From Geothrix terrae (GTDB lineage Bacteria; Acidobacteriota; Holophagae; Holophagales; Holophagaceae), in NCBI RefSeq assembly GCF_022808775.1, contig NZ_JAKZLA010000002.1:186001-250000 (forward strand): a stretch of 64,000 nucleotides of DNA, written 5' to 3'. Positions 1-9,426 of this stretch are shown here, piece by piece. The stretch's first letter is position 1, and each line of letters opens with the position of its first letter. The notes under the pieces were generated by a model. The model saw nothing but the letters and a program-made list of their open reading frames with translations. It was not told the origin of the DNA and ran no database searches. A program made the translations under genes and the position numbers.

Positions 1-127
1 CGTGACCTCATTCGATTTGTTAGTACGATTGATCAATATTTATTATTGCATTTAGCAACACAGTGTAATTTTACTTAAACCAACAAGTAGATTAATTGTT
101 TGAATTATATGTTTTTTGAAATCGATC

Positions 128-156
128 TTGCCAAAATTGCTCGATCGGTTGATTCT
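128..156 (+). promoter_or_regulatory. candidate promoter of the tetR gene
   Basis: TTGCCA at 128-133 and GATTCT at 151-156 are separated by 17 nt, about 35 nt before the chosen tetR start. The first 190 bases of the window are clearly AT-rich and hold no other gene that I can support. No clean TetR palindrome was found by eye. Confidence 0.35.
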
Positions 157-190
157 ATTGGTCGGTCGAACGACTAAGGGTGAATGCCGC

Positions 191-844
191 ATGTGCCCCT
201 CCGATGCCACCCCATCCCCCGACACCCGCGATGCCCTGATCGAGGCGGCCCTGACCTGCTTCGCCAAGTACGGCTACGAAGCCACCTCCATCCGGCTCGT
301 GGCTTCCATGGCCGGAAAGAACTCGTCGCTCATCTCCTACTACTTCAAGAGCAAGGAGGGGCTGTACCGGGAGGTCTTCCGCTACGTGCTGGCCCACTTC
401 GCCGCCAAGACGGGCGACGGGAGCCCCCCGGACCCGGCCACGGTGGATCCCCAGGATGGGCGGGCGCGCCTCCGTGCCCACATCCAGAGGGTCCTCCGCG
501 GCGTGGACGCCCACTTCGACACCTCGGATCCCCTGCGGGAACCGGCCTGCCGCCTGTGGATGAACGAACTGCAGGCCCCCCGGCACGAGGTCAAGGACCT
601 CCTCCAGGCGCGCATGGAGCCCTACGTCCGTGAAGCCCGGGCCTGCCTCCGGGCCATCCGTCCCGACCTGTCCCCCGAGGAGATCGACTTCTGGGGCATC
701 GCCCTCCATGGCAGCTGCATCCACCATGCGCTGATGCCCGAGATCAAGCACCTGGCCTGGACTTCAGCCGACCCCTCGCTGACCCTCGAGGTCATGGCCG
801 ACCGCCTGGCTGATTTCACTTATCACGGCCTCCGTCAGCGTTGA
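191..844 (+). CDS. TetR/AcrR family transcriptional regulator
   Basis: A 217-residue TetR-type regulator. The N-terminal helix-turn-helix spans about residues 14-56, with the typical block from ATSIRLVA to SYYFKSKEGLY. The C-terminal ligand-binding half resembles the CerR-like (DUF1956) type. I chose ATG 191 because AAGGGTG lies just upstream and the protein then begins right before the DNA-binding domain; an in-frame ATG at 116 would add 25 residues that do not fit the family. It precedes the efflux genes by 72 nt in the same direction, so it probably represses that operon and itself. The inducer is unknown. Confidence 0.9.
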   Translation: MCPSDATPSPDTRDALIEAALTCFAKYGYEATSIRLVASMAGKNSSLISYYFKSKEGLYREVFRYVLAHFAAKTGDGSPPDPATVDPQDGRARLRAHIQRVLRGVDAHFDTSDPLREPACRLWMNELQAPRHEVKDLLQARMEPYVREARACLRAIRPDLSPEEIDFWGIALHGSCIHHALMPEIKHLAWTSADPSLTLEVMADRLADFTYHGLRQR

Positions 845-916
845 TACTGACGATCCGTCGTTCCTGATTCCCCCTCAGGCAACCAGATTTTTCTCAGCCC
901 TTCCTGGAGCACTCCC

Positions 917-2107
917 ATGCAGATTCCCTATCGAGGCGGAACGATCGTCGTCGCCGGCGTCCTGGTGGCAGGTGCGCTGACCATCGGTTGCGGCAAGAAG
1001 GAACAGGCGAAGGCCACGCCCGAGGTCTCCGTGGTGACCCTGCAGCCTGAAAAGGTCGCGATCACCTCCGAGCTTCCGGGACGGACGTCCGCGTTCCTCG
1101 TGGCCGAGGTCCATCCCCAGGTGAACGGCATCGTCCAGCAGCGGCTCTTCACCGAGGGGGCCGACGTGAAGCAGGGCGATGTGCTCTACCAGATCGACCC
1201 CAGGCCCTACCAGGCCGCCTACGACACGGCCGCCGCCGCCCTCGCCCGGGCCGAGGCCAACCTGCCCGCCATCCGGAAGCGCGCCGAGCGGTTCAAGGAG
1301 CTGCTCGCGGTCCACGCCGTGGGCCAGCAGGACTACGACGACGCCTCCGGCGCCCTCAAGCAGGCCGAGGCCGAGGTCCAGTCCCTGAAGGCCGGCGTCG
1401 AGTCCGCCCGCATCAACCTGGGCTACACCCGCATCACCGCGCCGATCTCGGGGCGCACGGGCAAGTCCAGCGTGACGCCCGGCGCCCTGGCCGCGGCCTA
1501 CCAGGGCGCCGCCTTCACCACCATCCAGCAGCTGGATCAGGTCTACGTGGATTCGCCCCAGTCCAGCGCCATCCTGCTCGGCATCCAGCGGAACCTGGCC
1601 GCCAACCGCATCAAGGGCAGCTCGGATTCCGCCCGCGTGAAGCTGCTGCTGGAGGACGGCACGCCCTATCCCCAGACGGGGATCCTGAAGTTCTCCGATG
1701 TGACCGTGGACCCCAGCACGGGCTCGCAGCTCCTGCGCATGGTCTTCCCGAACCCCCGCCATGTCCTGCTGCCGGGCATGTACGTCCGCGCCATCGTCGA
1801 GGAGGGCGTGGCCGAGCGGGCCATCCTGGTGCCCCAGCAGGGCGTCACCCGCGATCCCAAGGGGAACGCCATCGCCATGGTGGTGGACCCGTCCAACAAG
1901 ATCGAGCAGCGGACGCTCAAGGTGGACCGCGCCATCGGCTCGAAGTGGCTGGTCCTTGAAGGGCTCGCCGCCGGGGACCGCGTGGTCGTGGAAGGCCTGC
2001 AGAAGATCCGCCCGGGCTCGGCCGTGAAGGTCGTGTCCGCCTCGACCCCCGCCCCGAGCCCCGCCCCGAGCCCCACATCGGCCCCCGCCCCCGCGGCCGG
2101 CAAGTAA
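917..2107 (+). CDS. RND efflux periplasmic adaptor (membrane fusion) lipoprotein, AcrA-like
   Basis: A 396-residue membrane-fusion protein that bridges the inner-membrane pump and the outer-membrane channel. A signal peptide ends in a lipobox (LTIGC) with lipidated Cys25. The split lipoyl half-motifs (VHPQVNGIV and NLGYTRITAPISGR) flank an alpha-helical hairpin rich in Ala, Glu and Lys. A beta-barrel and membrane-proximal domain follow, then a Pro/Ala/Ser tail with PAPSPAPSP repeats. It is the first structural gene of the operon, 12 nt before the permease. Substrates cannot be read from sequence. Confidence 0.95.
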   Translation: MQIPYRGGTIVVAGVLVAGALTIGCGKKEQAKATPEVSVVTLQPEKVAITSELPGRTSAFLVAEVHPQVNGIVQQRLFTEGADVKQGDVLYQIDPRPYQAAYDTAAAALARAEANLPAIRKRAERFKELLAVHAVGQQDYDDASGALKQAEAEVQSLKAGVESARINLGYTRITAPISGRTGKSSVTPGALAAAYQGAAFTTIQQLDQVYVDSPQSSAILLGIQRNLAANRIKGSSDSARVKLLLEDGTPYPQTGILKFSDVTVDPSTGSQLLRMVFPNPRHVLLPGMYVRAIVEEGVAERAILVPQQGVTRDPKGNAIAMVVDPSNKIEQRTLKVDRAIGSKWLVLEGLAAGDRVVVEGLQKIRPGSAVKVVSASTPAPSPAPSPTSAPAPAAGK

Positions 2108-2119
2108 GAGGAGCCGTCC

Positions 2120-5100
2120 ATGGTCAATTTCTTCATCGACCGGCCCATCTTCGCCTGGGTGGTGGCCATCGTCATGATGCTGGCGGGCCTCCTGGCCATC
2201 ACCACCCTGCCCATCTCCCAGTACCCGCCCGTGGCCCCGCCCTCCATCTCCGTGGACGCCTTCTACCCCGGCGCCTCCGCCAAGACCGTGGAGAACACCG
2301 TCACCCAGATCATCGAGCAGAAGATGACGGGCCTGGACCGGCTGCTCTACATGTCCGCCACCAGCGATTCCGCCGGCCACGGCAGCGTCACGCTCACCTT
2401 CCAGCCCGGCACCGATCCCGATGCCGCCTGGGCCAAGGTCCAGAACAAGCTGGAGCTGGCCAAGCCCCTGATGCCCCAGGTCGTGCAGCAGATGGGCATC
2501 GCGGTCACGAAGTCCACCAAGAACATCTTCATGATCCTGTCCATCACCTCCACGGACGGCAGCATGAACGCCGAGGACCTGCGCGACTACCTGGCCTCGA
2601 ACGTGGAGAACGTGATCAGCCGCGTGGAGGGCGTCGGCGAGGTGCTGTCCTTCGGCACCCAGTACGCCATGCGCATCTGGCTGAACCCCGACAAGATGGT
2701 GGGCTACCACATCACCCCCGACGACATCCGGCAGGCCGTGAGGGCCTACAACGCCCAGATCTCTGCAGGCCAGGCGGGCGGCCTGCCGGCCGTCAAGGGC
2801 CAGCGCCTGAACGTGACCGTGAACGTGCAGGAGCTCCTCCAGACGCCCGAGCAGTTCGGGGCCATCCCCCTGCGCATCAATCCCGACGGCTCCACCATCC
2901 GCCTGCGGGACGTGGCCCGCACGGAGCTGGGCACCGAATCCTACGAAAGCGACACGCGGCTCGACGGCCAGCCCGCCGCCGGCATGCTCATCCGCCTGGC
3001 TTCCGGCGCCAACGCCCTGGACACCTCGAAGCTCATCAAGGCCAAGCTCAACGAGCTCTCCCCCTATTTCCCGCCGGGCGTGAAGGTCGACTACCCCTAC
3101 GAGACGACCCCCTTCGTGTCCGTGGCCATCAACGAAGTGGTGAAGACCCTCATCGAGGCCGTGATCCTCGTCTTCCTGGTGATGCTGCTCTTCCTGGGGA
3201 ACTTCCGCGCCACCCTGATCCCCACCATCGCGGTCCCCGTGGTGCTCCTGGGCACCTTCGCCATCCTCCAGTACGTGGGCATGTCCATCAACATGCTCAC
3301 CATGTTCGCCATGGTGCTGGCCATCGGCCTCCTGGTGGATGACGCCATCGTCGTGGTGGAGAACGTCGAGCGCATCATGCACGAGGAGGGCCTACCGCCC
3401 CTGGCGGCCACCCGGAAGTCCATGGGCCAGATCACCAGCGCCCTGGTGGGCATCGGCCTGGTGCTGTCCGCCGTGTTCGGCCCCATGGCCTTCTTCGGCG
3501 GGTCCACGGGCATCATCTTCCGCCAGTTCTCCTTCACCCTCATCACCGCCATGATGCTGTCCGTGGTGGTGGCCCTGGTCCTCACGCCCTCCCTCTGCGT
3601 CACCTTCCTGAAGCCCGTCGAGAAGGGTCACGAAGCCGCCGAGAAGGGGTGGAAGGTCACGCGCCCCTTCTTCCTGTGGTTCGACCGGGCCTACTACAAG
3701 CTCAACCACATCTTCGTGGGCCAGCTGGAGCGCGTGCTCTCCAAGTGGGGCCGCTACGTCGTCATCTACGGCGTGATCGTGGCCGGCATGGGCGTGCTGT
3801 TCCTGCGGCTGCCCACCGCCTTCCTGCCCGAGGAGGACCAGGGCATCATCATGACCCTCGTCCAGCTTCCCGCGGGATCCACGCTGGAGCAGACCCAGAA
3901 GGTCCTGTCCGAGGTCCAGCACTACTTCCAGGACGACGAGAAGGAGGCGGTCGCCTCCTGTCTGACCGTGGGCGGGTTCAGCGTGGCCGGCCGCGGCCAG
4001 AACAACGGCATGGCCTTCGTCAAGCTCAAGGACTGGCACCTCCGGGACCGCTCTGAGCTGAAGGCGGAGGCCGTCATCCGCCGGGCCATGCGCACCTTCT
4101 CCTCGCGCCGGGATTCCATGGTCTTCGCCGTGGCCCCCCCCGCCATCCTGGAGCTCGGTAACGCCACGGGCTTCGACTTCCAGCTGCAGGACCGCGGGGG
4201 CGTCGGCCACGCCAAGCTCATGGAGGCCCGCAACCAGCTGCTGGGCCTGACGGCCCAGGATCCCAACCTCAAGGCCGTGCGCCCCAACGGCCTGGACGAC
4301 CAGCCCGAGTACAACGTCCGGCTGAACCAGGACCGGGCCGGTGCGCTGGGCGTCCCCCTGCCCGTCATCAGCGATACCCTCGCCAGCGCCTGGGGCGGCT
4401 CCTACGTGAACGACTTCATCAACCGCGGCCGGGTCAAGCGCGTCTACATGCAGGCCGACGCGCCCTTCCGCATGCAGCTGGAGGACCTGAACAAGCTCTA
4501 CGTCCGGAACACCGCCGGCGCGATGGTTCCGTTCTCGGCCTTCTCCGCCGGGGAATGGAGCTACGGATCCCCCAACCTCCAGCGCTACAACAGCTTCCCG
4601 TCGGTGAACATCCAGGGCGAGCCGTCCGCAGGCAAGAGCACCGGCGACGCCATGCTGGCCATGGAATCGCTCGCCAAGAAGCTCCCCGCGGGCATCGGCT
4701 TCGAGTGGACGGGCCTCTCCTACCAGGAGCGCCAGGCCGGCGCCCAGGCCCCCGCCCTCTACGCGGTCTCGATCCTGGTGATCTTCCTGTGCCTCGCAGC
4801 CCTCTACGAGAGCTGGACGATCCCCTTCTCGATCCTGCTGATCCTGCCCCTGGGCATCTTCGGCGCCGTCCTGGCCACCTGGTCCCGCGGCCTGTCCAGC
4901 GACGTCTACTTCCAGATCGGCCTGCTGACCACCCTGGGCCTCACCGCCAAGAACGCCATCCTCATCGTGCAGTTCGCCGAGGAGCAGATGGCCCAGGGCG
5001 CTGGCCTCCTCGAAGCGGCCATGGAGGCCTCCCGCCTGCGGCTCCGGCCCATCCTGATGACCTCCCTGGCCTTCACCTTCGGCGTGCTGCCCATGGCCCT

Positions 5101-5290
5101 CACCCGGGGCGCCGGCGCCGCGGCCCAGAACGCCATCGGGACCGGCGTGGTCGGCGGCATGCTGTCGGCCACCTTCATCGCCATCTTCTACATCCCCCTG
5201 TCCTTCGTCCTGGTGAGCCAGCTGTTCAGGAAGAAGGCCCAGGAGCCCGCCCCGGCGCAGGCCGCGGTTTCCGAGGAGGGGCAGCCATGA
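2120..5290 (+). CDS. RND efflux transporter permease, HAE1/AcrB family
   Basis: A 1056-residue proton-driven inner-membrane pump of normal family length. The N-terminus ([17 protein letters not shown]) is the classic HAE1 start. The proton-relay acidic pair lies in [12 protein letters not shown] at Asp407-Asp408, the same numbering as E. coli AcrB, and the partner Lys is near residue 944 in [11 protein letters not shown]. Twelve TM segments in two repeats with two large periplasmic loops are evident. Its stop codon overlaps the start of the next gene (ATGA), indicating translational coupling with the outer-membrane factor. Confidence 0.96.
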   Translation: MVNFFIDRPIFAWVVAIVMMLAGLLAITTLPISQYPPVAPPSISVDAFYPGASAKTVENTVTQIIEQKMTGLDRLLYMSATSDSAGHGSVTLTFQPGTDPDAAWAKVQNKLELAKPLMPQVVQQMGIAVTKSTKNIFMILSITSTDGSMNAEDLRDYLASNVENVISRVEGVGEVLSFGTQYAMRIWLNPDKMVGYHITPDDIRQAVRAYNAQISAGQAGGLPAVKGQRLNVTVNVQELLQTPEQFGAIPLRINPDGSTIRLRDVARTELGTESYESDTRLDGQPAAGMLIRLASGANALDTSKLIKAKLNELSPYFPPGVKVDYPYETTPFVSVAINEVVKTLIEAVILVFLVMLLFLGNFRATLIPTIAVPVVLLGTFAILQYVGMSINMLTMFAMVLAIGLLVDDAIVVVENVERIMHEEGLPPLAATRKSMGQITSALVGIGLVLSAVFGPMAFFGGSTGIIFRQFSFTLITAMMLSVVVALVLTPSLCVTFLKPVEKGHEAAEKGWKVTRPFFLWFDRAYYKLNHIFVGQLERVLSKWGRYVVIYGVIVAGMGVLFLRLPTAFLPEEDQGIIMTLVQLPAGSTLEQTQKVLSEVQHYFQDDEKEAVASCLTVGGFSVAGRGQNNGMAFVKLKDWHLRDRSELKAEAVIRRAMRTFSSRRDSMVFAVAPPAILELGNATGFDFQLQDRGGVGHAKLMEARNQLLGLTAQDPNLKAVRPNGLDDQPEYNVRLNQDRAGALGVPLPVISDTLASAWGGSYVNDFINRGRVKRVYMQADAPFRMQLEDLNKLYVRNTAGAMVPFSAFSAGEWSYGSPNLQRYNSFPSVNIQGEPSAGKSTGDAMLAMESLAKKLPAGIGFEWTGLSYQERQAGAQAPALYAVSILVIFLCLAALYESWTIPFSILLILPLGIFGAVLATWSRGLSSDVYFQIGLLTTLGLTAKNAILIVQFAEEQMAQGAGLLEAAMEASRLRLRPILMTSLAFTFGVLPMALTRGAGAAAQNAIGTGVVGGMLSATFIAIFYIPLSFVLVSQLFRKKAQEPAPAQAAVSEEGQP

Positions 5291-6798
5291 TGTCGCCCAA
5301 AGCCTGGTCCATCCTTCCCCTCACCATGGCCCTGACCCTGGCCCTGACCGGGTGCGTCTCCATGGCCCCGCGGTACCGCACCCCGGAGCCCCCCGTTCCG
5401 AAAGCCTGGCCGGAGGGCGCCGCCTACAAGGGCGCCACCGCGCCAGGCCAGGCGGGCGTCGCCGCCTCGGGCCAGCCGGCCGCGGACCTCCCCTGGCAGG
5501 CCTTCTTCGCGGACGAGCGGCTACGGAAGGTGCTCGACCTCGCCCTGCGCAACAACCGGGACCTCCGGATCGCGGCCCTGAACACCGAGAAGGCGCGCGC
5601 CTACTACCGGATCCAGCGGGCCGAGCTGCTTCCCACGGTCAACGCGGTGGGCTACGGCAATCGCCAGCGGCTGCCCGCCAGCGTCTCGGGCACCGGCCAG
5701 CGGATCGTGGCCGAGCAGTACGCCGCCAACGTGGGCATCAGCGCCTGGGAACTGGATTTCTTCGGGCGCGTCCGGAGCCTCAAGAACCGGGCCCTGGAGC
5801 AGTACCTCGCCACGGAGCAGGCCCGCAACAGCGCCCAGGTCTCCCTGCTGGCGGAAGTGGCCAACGTGTACCTCGCGCTCGCGGCGGACCGCGAGAGCCT
5901 GAAGCTCGCCCAGGAGACCCTCGCGAACCAGGAAGCGGCCTACAAGCTCGTCCGCCGGCAGTACGAGGTGGGGGTCGTGTCCGAGATCGACTCCTTCCGC
6001 GCCCAGGTGAGCGTGGACACCGCCCGGGGCGACATGGCCCGGTACACCCGCACCGTGGCCATGGACCAGAACGCGCTGCAGCTCCTGGTGGGCTCGACGG
6101 TGCCCGCGGAATGGCTGCCCGACGCGCTGGGCAGCGTGACCGCCCTGGCCGACGTCGCCCCGGACCTGCCCTCCGAGGTGCTGGCCCGCCGGCCCGACAT
6201 CCTCATGGCCGAGAACCAGCTCAAGGCCGCCAACGCCAACATCGGCGCGGCCCGGGCGGCCTTCTTCCCCCGGATCTCGCTCACCACGAACGTCGGCACC
6301 ATGGACCGCCAGCTCTCCGGGCTGTTCCAGTCCGGCTCCGACGCCTGGACCTTCTCGCCCCAGATCGTCCTCCCGATCTTCGACACGGGCGCGCGGCGGG
6401 CCAACCTCAAGGCGGCGAACGCCGACCGCGACATCGCCCTGGCCCAGTACGAGAAGGCCATCCAGGTGGCGTTCCGGGAAGTGGCCGACGCCCTGGCCCA
6501 GCGGGGCACCCTCGACGACCAGCTGGCGGCCCAGGAATCGCTCACGCAGGCCCTGGAAGGCACCTACCGCCTCGCCCAGGCCCGCTACACCGCGGGCATC
6601 GACGGCTACCTGGGGGTCCTGGATGCCCAGCGGTCGTACTACGCCGCGCAGCAGGGCCTCATCGCCCTCCGGCAGGCCAAGTACGGCAACCTCGTCAGCC
6701 TCTACAAGGTCCTGGGCGGCGGCTGGGACCGCCCCGGCCGACCCGCGCCCGCACCCGCGCCCACGCCTGCGAAGGCCCCCGCGGCGCCGGCCTCCTGA
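5287..6798 (+). CDS. outer-membrane efflux factor lipoprotein, NodT/TolC family
   Basis: A 503-residue outer-membrane channel that completes the RND tripartite system. The signal peptide ends at a lipobox (LALTGC) with Cys23, followed by the usual [11 protein letters not shown] linker of NodT lipoproteins. Two OEP repeats follow, including [21 protein letters not shown] and a second repeat with [12 protein letters not shown]. The start ATG at 5287 overlaps the permease stop. The C-terminus ends in a Pro/Ala-rich tail. A strong intrinsic terminator follows directly, so this is the last gene of the operon. Confidence 0.95.
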   Translation: MMSPKAWSILPLTMALTLALTGCVSMAPRYRTPEPPVPKAWPEGAAYKGATAPGQAGVAASGQPAADLPWQAFFADERLRKVLDLALRNNRDLRIAALNTEKARAYYRIQRAELLPTVNAVGYGNRQRLPASVSGTGQRIVAEQYAANVGISAWELDFFGRVRSLKNRALEQYLATEQARNSAQVSLLAEVANVYLALAADRESLKLAQETLANQEAAYKLVRRQYEVGVVSEIDSFRAQVSVDTARGDMARYTRTVAMDQNALQLLVGSTVPAEWLPDALGSVTALADVAPDLPSEVLARRPDILMAENQLKAANANIGAARAAFFPRISLTTNVGTMDRQLSGLFQSGSDAWTFSPQIVLPIFDTGARRANLKAANADRDIALAQYEKAIQVAFREVADALAQRGTLDDQLAAQESLTQALEGTYRLAQARYTAGIDGYLGVLDAQRSYYAAQQGLIALRQAKYGNLVSLYKVLGGGWDRPGRPAPAPAPTPAKAPAAPAS

Positions 6799-6816
6799 CC
6801 GGATCGCGCCAGGCTC

Positions 6817-6855
6817 AAAGCCCCCACGATCCCGGCCGGGAACCGTGGGGGCTTT
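6817..6855. terminator. intrinsic terminator between efflux operon and trpB2
   Basis: A perfect 12-bp stem, AAAGCCCCCACG with CGTGGGGGCTTT, encloses a 15-nt loop. A-rich and T-rich ends on both sides make it usable from both strands. It sits between the convergent ends of the efflux operon and trpB2. Confidence 0.85.
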
Positions 6856-6876
6856 CTCCCGTGAAGACGGGCATCT

Positions 6877-8250
6877 TCACCGCGCGGCCGGTTTCGGCAG
6901 CCCCTCCAGGCAGGCCAGGCTGCGGGCCATCTCCTCGTCGGAGAGGGCGTGGTCCGAGAGCTTGCCATCGAGGAAGTCCGCGTAGCCGTTCAGGTCCATG
7001 AGGCCGTGGCCGCTGAGGTTGAAGAGGATGACGCGCTCCTTGCCCTCCTCGCGGGCCTGCTCCGCCTCCCGGATGGCCTGGGCGATGGCGTGGCTGGATT
7101 CCGGCGCGGGGATGATGCCCTCGGTGCGGGCGAAGCGCACGGCGGCATCGAAGCACTCGAGCTGCTGGATGGCCACGGCCCGGGTGAGGCCCTCCACCAC
7201 CGTCTGGCTCACCAGGGGCGCCATGCCGTGGTAGCGCAGGCCGCCGGCGTGGATGCCCGGGGGCATGAAGGTGTGGCCGAGGCTGTGCATGGCCATCAGG
7301 GGCGTCATCTTCGCCACGTCGCCGTGGTCGTACACGTAGGGCGCGCGGGTGAGCGTGGGGCACGAGGCCGGCTCCACGGCGATGATGTCGATGTCGGCGC
7401 CCGCGATCTTCTCCTTCACGAAGGGGAAGCTGAGGCCCGCGAAGTTGCTGCCGCCGCCCACGCAGGCGATCACCTTGTCCACCTTCGTCTCGCCCAGGGC
7501 CGCGAGCTGCTTCTGGGCCTCCAGGCCGATGATGGTCTGGTGCAGCAGCACGTGGTTCAGTACGCTGCCCAGGGTGTAGCGGGTCTGGCCCGTGGGATCG
7601 CTGACAGCGGCCTCCACGGCCTCACTGATGGCGATGCCCAGCGAGCCGGTGCAATTGGGGTCCTCTGCGAGGATGGCGCGTCCCGCCGCCGTCTCGAGGC
7701 TGGGGCTGGCCACGCAGTCCGCGCCCCAGGTGCGCATCATCATCTTGCGGAAGGGCTTCTGGTCGAAGCTTACGCGGACCATGTAGACCTTGCACTCCAG
7801 GCCGAACTGCCCGCAGGCGAAGGCGATGGAGCTGCCCCACTGGCCCGCGCCCGTCTCCGAGGTGATGCGCCGGATGCCGGCCACCTTGTTGTAGTAGGCC
7901 TGGGCGATGGCAGTGTTCACCTTGTGGCTGCCCGCGGGGCTCACGCTCTCGTTCTTGTAGTAGATGCGGGCGGGCGTCTTCAGCGCCGCCTCCAGGGCCC
8001 GGGCCCGGTGCAGGGGCGTGGGGCGGTAGCGCAGCAGGATCTCCAGCACCTCGTCCGGGATGCTGATCCAGCGCTCCTGGCTCATCTCCTGCTCGATGAG
8101 GTTCATGGGGAACACGGCCGCCAGGGCCTCCGGGTTCACGGGCTTTCCGTCGGGTCCCAGAGGCGGCAGCGGCGCGTGGGGCAGGTCCGCCGCGAGGTTG
8201 TACCACTGGCGGGGGATCTCCTGGTCGGAGAGGATGGCGCGGCTTGACAC
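6877..8250 (-). CDS. trpB2: tryptophan synthase beta-like protein, TrpB2 type
   Basis: A 457-residue PLP enzyme that condenses indole with serine to make tryptophan. The PLP lysine is Lys110 in SPAGSHKVNTA, and the phosphate-binding loop is CVGGGSNFAG. Length and the extended N-terminus (QEIPRQWYNLAADLP) match the TrpB2 subgroup, which is often not paired with trpA; no trpA is nearby here. Known TrpB2 proteins may act alone or salvage indole. It lies 27 nt downstream of trpR in the same direction, so the two are very likely co-transcribed and repressed by tryptophan-loaded TrpR. Confidence 0.93.
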   Translation of the reverse strand: MSSRAILSDQEIPRQWYNLAADLPHAPLPPLGPDGKPVNPEALAAVFPMNLIEQEMSQERWISIPDEVLEILLRYRPTPLHRARALEAALKTPARIYYKNESVSPAGSHKVNTAIAQAYYNKVAGIRRITSETGAGQWGSSIAFACGQFGLECKVYMVRVSFDQKPFRKMMMRTWGADCVASPSLETAAGRAILAEDPNCTGSLGIAISEAVEAAVSDPTGQTRYTLGSVLNHVLLHQTIIGLEAQKQLAALGETKVDKVIACVGGGSNFAGLSFPFVKEKIAGADIDIIAVEPASCPTLTRAPYVYDHGDVAKMTPLMAMHSLGHTFMPPGIHAGGLRYHGMAPLVSQTVVEGLTRAVAIQQLECFDAAVRFARTEGIIPAPESSHAIAQAIREAEQAREEGKERVILFNLSGHGLMDLNGYADFLDGKLSDHALSDEEMARSLACLEGLPKPAAR

Positions 8251-8277
8251 GAGAAACTCCTTGAACGGGAACGGGAC

Positions 8278-8568
8278 TCAGCCCTGGCGTCGGTGGCGGT
8301 CCAGCATGGCCCGCAGGGCCGAACCGGGTTTCTTCAACTCCCGGGAACCCCGGGTGATCTTGCACAGGCTCAGGCCGAGCTCCGCGGCGATGGCACGCTG
8401 GCTTTCGCCTTCGTCCAGCCGCTTCACCAGCTCCCAGCGGGAGCTGATGCCGTGGATCTCCGAGGGCGTGAGGATCTCCCGCAGGAACTGCTCGACCAGG
8501 CGCGGATCCCGCGCCTCGTCGAAGAGCGAGGCCAGTTCCGGCAGGCGGTCCAGACTGTTTCTATGCAT
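8278..8568 (-). CDS. trpR: Trp repressor (TrpR family)
   Basis: A 96-residue protein with the TrpR fold. The region from FLREILTPSEI through SQRAIAAELGLSLCKITRGSRELKK aligns with the E. coli TrpR helix-turn-helix, including the ITRGS block that contacts DNA and tryptophan. It directly precedes trpB2. The ATG at 8568 has no convincing Shine-Dalgarno sequence, and a promoter with TTGACG (8598-8603) and TGAACT (8575-8580), spaced 17 nt, would place the transcript start at the ATG itself. A 24-bp palindrome over the start codon is the probable self-operator. Confidence 0.9.
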   Translation of the reverse strand: MHRNSLDRLPELASLFDEARDPRLVEQFLREILTPSEIHGISSRWELVKRLDEGESQRAIAAELGLSLCKITRGSRELKKPGSALRAMLDRHRRQG

Positions 8569-8577
8569 AGAAACAGT
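8554..8577. promoter_or_regulatory. palindromic operator over the trpR start codon
   Basis: A perfect 24-bp palindrome (half-site ACTGTTTCTATG) covers the trpR start codon and part of the proposed -10. It differs from the E. coli trp operator apart from CTA/TAG elements near the centre. Its position fits repression of the trpR-trpB2 transcript. Confidence 0.7.
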
Positions 8578-8603
8578 TCATCAGGGGATGGCGGCCTCGT
8601 CAA
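8575..8603 (-). promoter_or_regulatory. candidate leaderless promoter of trpR-trpB2
   Basis: On the minus strand, TTGACG (8598-8603) lies 17 nt from TGAACT (8575-8580), which is 6 nt before the trpR ATG. The -35 overlaps the stop codon of the upstream methyltransferase gene. The geometry predicts a transcript starting at or very near the A of the ATG. Confidence 0.55.
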
Positions 8604-9343
8604 TGGCCTTTCACCATCGGCACGAACCGCACGGGCAGCACCCCCTGGCGCCTCAGCCCCGTGGCCGTCTTCCGCAGCAGGTACAGCTCCTGGGCCCCCC
8701 ACTGGGAACCCACGGGGATGATCATGCGGCCGCCCACCTTGAGCTGGTCCACCAGCGCCTGGGGCACGTCTTCGGGCGCGCAGGTGACGATGATGGCGTC
8801 GAAGGGCGCCGCCTCGGGCCAGCCGAGATGGCCATCCCCGGCGCGGACCTTCACGTTGGTGTAGCCGAGCCGCTTGAGGTCCGCCTCGGCGCGCTGGGCC
8901 AGCGGCTCCACGATCTCCATGGTGTAGACCTCGGCCACCAGGCCTGCCAGCACGGCGGCCTGGTACCCCGAGCCCGTGCCGATCTCCAGCACCCGGTCCC
9001 CGGGCCGCGGAGCCAGCGCCGCCGTCATGAAGGCCACGATGTAGGGCTGGGAGATGGTCTGGCCGTAGCCGATGGCCAGAGGCCAGTCCTCGTAGGCCTG
9101 GCTGCGCTGGGCGGCCGGGACGAATTCGTGCCGGGGCACCCGGCCCATGGCTTCGAGCACCCGGGGATCGGCGACGCCCCGGGCCACGATCTGCTCGCGC
9201 ACCATGCGCATGCGGGCCTGCGCGAGCACCGGATCTGCCACCGGATTCGCCACCGGATCCGCCAATGGGGCGGCGGGCCGGGCGGGTTCCGGGTCACAGC
9301 CCCCGAGGGTCAGCATCAAGGTCACTCCCAGATGCCATCGCAT
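8600..9343 (-). CDS. pcm: protein-L-isoaspartate O-methyltransferase, lipoprotein form
   Basis: A 247-residue SAM-dependent enzyme that methylates isoaspartyl residues to start repair of aged proteins. The diagnostic segments are present: MVREQIVARGV, the substrate loop GYGQTISQPYIVAFM and SAM motif I EIGTGSGYQAA. Unlike cytosolic Pcm, the N-terminus is a signal peptide with lipobox LGGC (Cys16), followed by a short ADPV/ANPV repeat, so it is probably anchored in the envelope. Start ATG 9343 has a TACCTT hexamer 6 nt upstream and no Shine-Dalgarno. It is upstream of trpR but likely has its own transcript. Confidence 0.92.
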   Translation of the reverse strand: MRWHLGVTLMLTLGGCDPEPARPAAPLADPVANPVADPVLAQARMRMVREQIVARGVADPRVLEAMGRVPRHEFVPAAQRSQAYEDWPLAIGYGQTISQPYIVAFMTAALAPRPGDRVLEIGTGSGYQAAVLAGLVAEVYTMEIVEPLAQRAEADLKRLGYTNVKVRAGDGHLGWPEAAPFDAIIVTCAPEDVPQALVDQLKVGGRMIIPVGSQWGAQELYLLRKTATGLRRQGVLPVRFVPMVKGH

Positions 9344-9349
9344 GGTTCG

Positions 9350-9355
9350 AAGGTA
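9350..9355 (-). promoter_or_regulatory. -10-like hexamer (TACCTT) 6 nt before pcm start
   Basis: TACCTT on the minus strand, followed by CGAACC and the ATG. It fits the recurrent TANNNT plus 6 nt plus ATG layout seen at several genes here and suggests a leaderless mRNA. Confidence 0.5.
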
Positions 9356-9378
9356 CCCCGTACGGGGGTCCACGCCAG

Positions 9379-9408
9379 CGCGCATCCCAGGCAAGCCCGG
9401 GATGCGCG
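9379..9408. terminator. GC-rich hairpin after the VIT/VWA gene
   Basis: A 10-bp perfect stem (CGCGCATCCC with GGGATGCGCG) has a 10-nt loop and sits 18 nt past the stop of the VIT/VWA gene on the minus strand. There is no T-tract, so it could be a transcript-end stabiliser rather than an intrinsic terminator. Confidence 0.4.
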
Positions 9409-9426
9409 TGGGTCGAAAGATTGAAA

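Noticed and set aside
875-3382. Very long minus-strand open frame opposite the efflux genes
   Set aside because: Shadow of high-GC coding on the plus strand; the product is a His/Gly/Asp-rich sequence without domains.
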